From assembly GCA_027972325.1 (NCBI GenBank), contig JAPMOS010000104.1:77437-141436 (forward strand): DNA of 64,000 bases, given 5' to 3'. The translations under genes and the position numbers were made by a program. Below, one piece after another: positions 59,977 to 64,000 of the stretch (its first letter is position 1; every line of letters starts with the position of its first letter). The notes under the pieces were generated by a model that was not told where the DNA came from, made no database searches, and was given only the letters and a program-made list of their open reading frames with translations. The stretch comes from Paratrimastix pyriformis. Lineage: Eukaryota > Preaxostyla > Paratrimastigidae.

Positions 59977-62239
59977 CCATACCGCCGGTATGGATTTTAG
60001 TACCCCCGACAAACATCGCGATACCGGTTCTGATGATGCAAATCGATTTGTTTCATCGAAAAAACACGGGATGATGTCGGAACACCACCTCGAAAATTCG
60101 TTCTATTGAAAATCCATACCGCCGGTATGGATTTTAACCCACCCAAACAAACATCGCGATACCGGTTCTGATGATGCAAATCGATGAGTTTCATCGAAAA
60201 ACGGGATGATGTCGGAACACCACCTCGAAGAATTCGATTTCTATTGAAAATCCATACCGCCGGTATGGATTTTAGTACCCCCGACAAACATCGCGATACC
60301 GGTTCTGATGATGCAAATCGATGAGTTTCATCGAAAAAACACTTGGGATGATGTCAGAACACCACCTCGAAAAATTCGATTTCTATTGAAAATCCATACC
60401 GCCGGTATGGATTTTAGTACCAAAACATCGATACCGGTTCTGATGATGCAAATCGATGAGTTTCATCGAAAACACTTGGGATGATGTCAGGAACACCACC
60501 TCGAAAAATTCGATTTCTATTGAAAATCCATACCGCCGGTATGGATTTTATACCGACAAACATCGCGATACCGGTTCTGATGATGCAAATCGATGAGTTT
60601 CATCGAAAAAACACTTGGGATGATGTCAGAACACCACCTCGAAAAATTCGATTTCTATTGAAAATCCATACCGCCGGTATGGATTTATGTTCGACAAACA
60701 TCGCGATACCGGTTCTGATGATGCAAATCGATGAGTTTCATCGAAAAAACACTTGGGATGATGTCCAGACACCTCAAGAATTCGATTTCTATTGAAAATC
60801 CATGCCGGTATGGATTTTAAATACCGACAAACATCGTGATACTGGTTCTGATGATGCAAATCGATGAGTTTCATCGAAAAAACACTTGGGATGATGTCGG
60901 AACACCACCTCGAAAATTCGATTTCATTGAAAATCCATACCGCCGGTATGGTTTTTAGCACCTGACAAACATCGCGATACCGGTTCTGATGATGCAAATC
61001 GAGTTTCATCGAAAAACACTTGGGATGATGTCGGAACACCACCCTCGAAGAATTCGATTTCTATTGAAAATCCATACCGCCGGTATGGATTTTGTACCGA
61101 CAAACATCGCGATACCGGTTCTGATGATGCAAATCGATGAGTTTCATCGAAAAACACTTGGATGGAACACCACCTCGAAGAATTCGATTTCTATTGAAAA
61201 TCCATACCGCCGGTATGGATTTTAGCCACCGACAAACATCGCGATACCGGTTCTGATGATGCAAATCGATGAGTTTCATCGAAAAACGCAGGATGATGTC
61301 GGAACACCACCTCGAAAAATTCGATTTCTGTGAAAATCCATACCGCCGGTATGGTTTATGTAACATCGCGATACCGGTGATACCGGTTCTGATGATGCAA
61401 ATCGATGAGTTTCATCGAAAAAAACGCAGGATGATGTCGGAACACCACCTCGAAGAATTCGATTTCTATTGAAAATCCATACCGCCGGTATGGATTTTGT
61501 ATACCGACAAACATCGCGATACCGGTTCTGATGATGCAAATCGATGAGTTTCATCGAAAAAACACTTGGGATGATGTCAGAACACCACCTCGAAAAATTC
61601 GATTTCTATTGAAAATCCATACCGCCGGTATGGATTTTAGTACCAACAAACATCGCGATACCGGTTCTGATGATGCAAATCGATGAGTTTCATCGAAAAA
61701 ACACTTGGGATGTCAGAATTACCACCTCGAAAAATTCGATTTCTATTGAAAATCCATACCGCCGGTGGATTTTAGTACCGACAAACATCGCGATACCGGT
61801 TCTGATGATGCAAATCGATGAGTTTCATCGAAAAAACACTTGGGATGATGTCGGAACACCACCTCGAAGAATTCGATTTCTATTGAAAATCCATACCGCC
61901 GGTATGGATTTTAGTACCCCCGACAAACATCGCGATACCGGTTCTGATGATGCAAATCGATGAGTTTCATCGAAAAAACACTTGGGATGATGTCAGAACA
62001 CCACCTCGAAAATTCGATTTCTATTGAAAATCCATACCGCCGGTATGGATTTTGAAATACCGACAAACATCGCGATACCGGTTCTGATGATGCAAATCGA
62101 TGAGTTTCATCGAAAAAACACTTGGGATGATGTCGGAACACCACCTCGAAGAATTCGATTTCTATTGAAAATCCATACCGCCGGTATGGATTTTAGTACC
62201 CCCGACAAACATCGCGATACCGGTTCTGATGATGCAAAT
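59977..62239 (+). repeat. Palindromic satellite array, about 142-bp unit, about 17 copies
   Basis: Each unit contains AAAATCCATACCG-C-CGGTATGGATTTT, an odd palindrome with 13-base arms, then ACAAACATCGCGATACCGGTTCTGATGATGC in two adjoining parts, a second palindrome TCGATGAGTTTCATCGA, and AACACCACCTCGAA with an AATTCGATT tail. Copies differ by small deletions (for example near 60791 and 61759). The array lies between inverted arm A (ends 59976) and arm B (starts 62240). Open frames through it on both strands are artefacts of the repeat. There are no unique spacers, so it is not a CRISPR array. Confidence 0.93.
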
Positions 62240-63078
62240 GAGTCGACAGCCGAAGTCGAGGCAGGATAGGTGCTATATCTCCTTGTTCTTCATGATAAAC
62301 ACCACACAATGCAGAAAAGTCACAAGTCAAACCCAGGTGAAAGCACTTGGAAACATCTCAAAAAAGTGTCCTGGGTGGAGAACCGGTCAGGATGGACATG
62401 GGTCGACCGGTGGTCGATAGGGTTGGTTCGACCGAAAAAAACCAATCCTAAAATTAAAATCGTATGGTCACGACGGGCAGCGTGTCCAATACGCGTCCAT
62501 AAATCACAACAAAAATCGGAGAGAGAGGTCAAAGGGAGCCAAGAACATCGGGCGAAAAGAAAAAATTTAACACGCATCGGAAGGGGTGAGATTCGGGGTT
62601 AACGGCCCGAGATTCGGCAAATCTCCGATCTCCGAAAACCGTTAAGGTAATTGCGGGCCAACGGTCCATGATCGAACCGTGAAGTGACCCCGATTTGGGC
62701 TCCGGAAGGGGTCCCAAGAGAGGGTAAAAAAGCACGGATGTCGAAATCACAACAGAGCAAAAGTTGAAAAAATGAGATCTGAAATTTCCCGCCCAATTCC
62801 AGTACTTAAGGGGGCGCCCCGGACCAGCACAGTGCCTTCGTTTTGGAGTGGTGTTCTCCGTACGAGTCGCGGCAGAGGCGGCCGGTTGAAATGGCGTACA
62901 ACCCCGTCAGTAGCAGCAGGATGGGTGCGGGTGGGTCCAGCGCTCAAGGGAGAAGCAGAAAAATTAAAACAGCAGACAAGAGGAGGGTAGCACCTATCCT
63001 GCCTCGACTTCGGCTGACTCACTATCCATCGTAAGACTCAGGATAGCAGCCGACAGCCTCCGTCTTCGGCAGTCTAGG
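62240..63078 (-). mobile_element. M3: non-autonomous module (inverted), with B arms and a B-A joint
   Basis: Starts with arm B (62240-62270), core matches M2 (62266-62996), ends with inverted B joined to A (62991-63078), as at 47813-47899. The B arm at 63010 has lost a few bases relative to other copies. Confidence 0.75.
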
Positions 63079-64000
63079 TGCTATCACATGCAGAGAGAGA
63101 GTCGTGGGAGAAAAGCAAAAACAGAAAACCACAGCAGCGCAGCATCTAGTCGGCTGGCCGCAGACAAAAAGGAAAAATGAAAATTCCCAGAAAGGCATGC
63201 CAAAACCAGCATCTAGTCGGCCGGCGGCAGGAAACACAGAAAACATAAAACAGACAAATGAGGCCCGGCGCGGCGGCAACTCAAAAGCACTCGCCGGCGG
63301 GCAGGCTGGACGAATCCGCCTCGAGCTCGTCGTTCGTCGTCATCAGACGGCCTGGCCCAGAGAGCGCTCCGGCGGCGGCGGCGCGGAGCAGAAGGCGCCC
63401 TGCTCGAGCGGCGGCGAGCAGGCGCAGCAGGCGTGCTCGTGGCATCGCCCGAAGGACTCGCCTCATCGGAAACGTCGTCGTCGCATATCACAACGCGCTG
63501 GCGTGGCGGAGCGGCCGGGCGGTGACGCGGCGTGGCCGCCGACGAGAGCGACGAAGCAGGCGAGCCTGGCGGCAGGGGCGGAGGCAGGCGCCGGACGCGG
63601 CCTGGACGAGATCCGTGGCGGCGAGGCGGCGCGGCGGCGCCAGGCACGGGGCGGCGGCGGCGGCGGCGCGGGGCGAACATCAGGTCGGTGAAGTTGCTGT
63701 CGACGCCCGTCTGCACGTAGTGCTGCGCAAACACTGGCCGAAGCCCAGCGGCCCAGGTGCAGGATCTTGTCGGGCATGACCTCGCGCAATGGCCAGCTGG
63801 CCCCGCACCGGCGGAAGCCGCGGGCCGGAAGAGCGAGCGATCGCCCCGCCGGCGACGATGACCTCGTTGAGGATGTGGCTGATGGTGGCCGGCCGACGCC
63901 TCGTAGGGGCGGCGCAGCTGGATAACGACCGCGACGGTCCGGGCGGTCGGGGCGCATGGCGCGCGTGCGGCGGAGCCAGCACTGGTAGCAGCTCACCGGG
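63079..64000 (-). pseudogene. D2c: partial DIRS-type element, 3' end with recombinase tail
   Basis: Matches the 3' regions of D2a and D2b (47896-48850; 54128-55070): 3' region with CAGCATCTAGTCGGC repeats, recombinase C-terminal tail, GFRR box and QHYVQTGVDSNFTDL. It has many more single- and few-base deletions than the other copies and is cut by the window end. Confidence 0.8.

Noticed and set aside
59977-62239. CRISPR-like regular repeats and several open frames
   Set aside because: Tandem satellite without unique spacers, in eukaryotic DNA; frames on both strands only reflect the repeat.
1-64000. tRNA or rRNA genes and bacterial operon signals
   Set aside because: None seen by eye; the content is eukaryotic mobile DNA, and absence should be confirmed with tRNAscan-SE and an rRNA search.

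Overview
The window comes from a eukaryotic nuclear genome, probably a protist or an early-diverging fungus; I cannot name the host. It holds almost no recognisable host genes. It is a nest of mobile elements of two contrasting compositions. AT-rich DNA (1455-23470 and about 39040-46997) belongs to two Polinton/Maverick-like (adintovirus-type) endogenous viruses, here called E1 and E2. GC-rich DNA belongs to two families of DIRS-type tyrosine-recombinase retrotransposons, here called D1 and D2, and to their derivatives.

E1 (1455-27035, 25.6 kb) is complete from end to end. It has 461-bp terminal inverted repeats beginning with a run of C, and a 5-bp duplication of CAACC. The empty site is preserved in a second D1 copy at 28418-28432, so E1 clearly inserted into a D1 reverse transcriptase gene. 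E1 encodes a virion set (double jelly-roll major capsid protein, penton-like minor capsid protein, packaging ATPase, adenain-like protease, a fiber with an S74-type chaperone, and small basic and amphipathic virion-like proteins). It also encodes a replication and integration set (protein-primed type B DNA polymerase, superfamily 3 helicase, DDE integrase with chromodomain), a VLTF3-like late transcription factor, a GIY-YIG nuclease, several zinc-finger proteins and many unknown genes. Most genes start just downstream of a TATATAGA-like box. The left end is scrambled: the fiber and the ATPase are each split in two and oriented so that neither can be read through. The right end carries a GC-rich island with an orphan 393-residue gene and eleven copies of a GTGGCCAC palindrome.

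At 27036-31300 lie two partial D1 copies (RT-RNase H and a gag-like gene). From 31300 to 38400 there is GC-rich DNA with a duplicated, decayed gene of unknown function, a 12-bp minisatellite and larger degenerate tandem repeats. A D2 gag fragment (38427-39029) abuts E2.

E2 (39492-46997) is a remnant. It keeps minus-strand homologues of the 159-residue gene, basic protein, capsid, amphipathic protein, 120-residue gene and penton, then a truncated fiber and a plus-strand ATPase. It ends precisely at what should be the polymerase promoter. About 450 bp upstream of the polymerase gene is conserved between E1 and E2 although it is non-coding; this is the most promising unexplained element in the window.

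From 43573 to the end, non-autonomous modules (M1-M3), two near-full D2 elements (gag, RT-RNase H, tyrosine recombinase), part of a third, and a roughly 142-bp palindromic satellite array (59977-62239) are joined by two short recurring arm sequences, called A and B. Many long reading frames carry single-base frameshifts at homopolymers. This fits long-read consensus error, element decay, or both, and the last kilobase is the noisiest.
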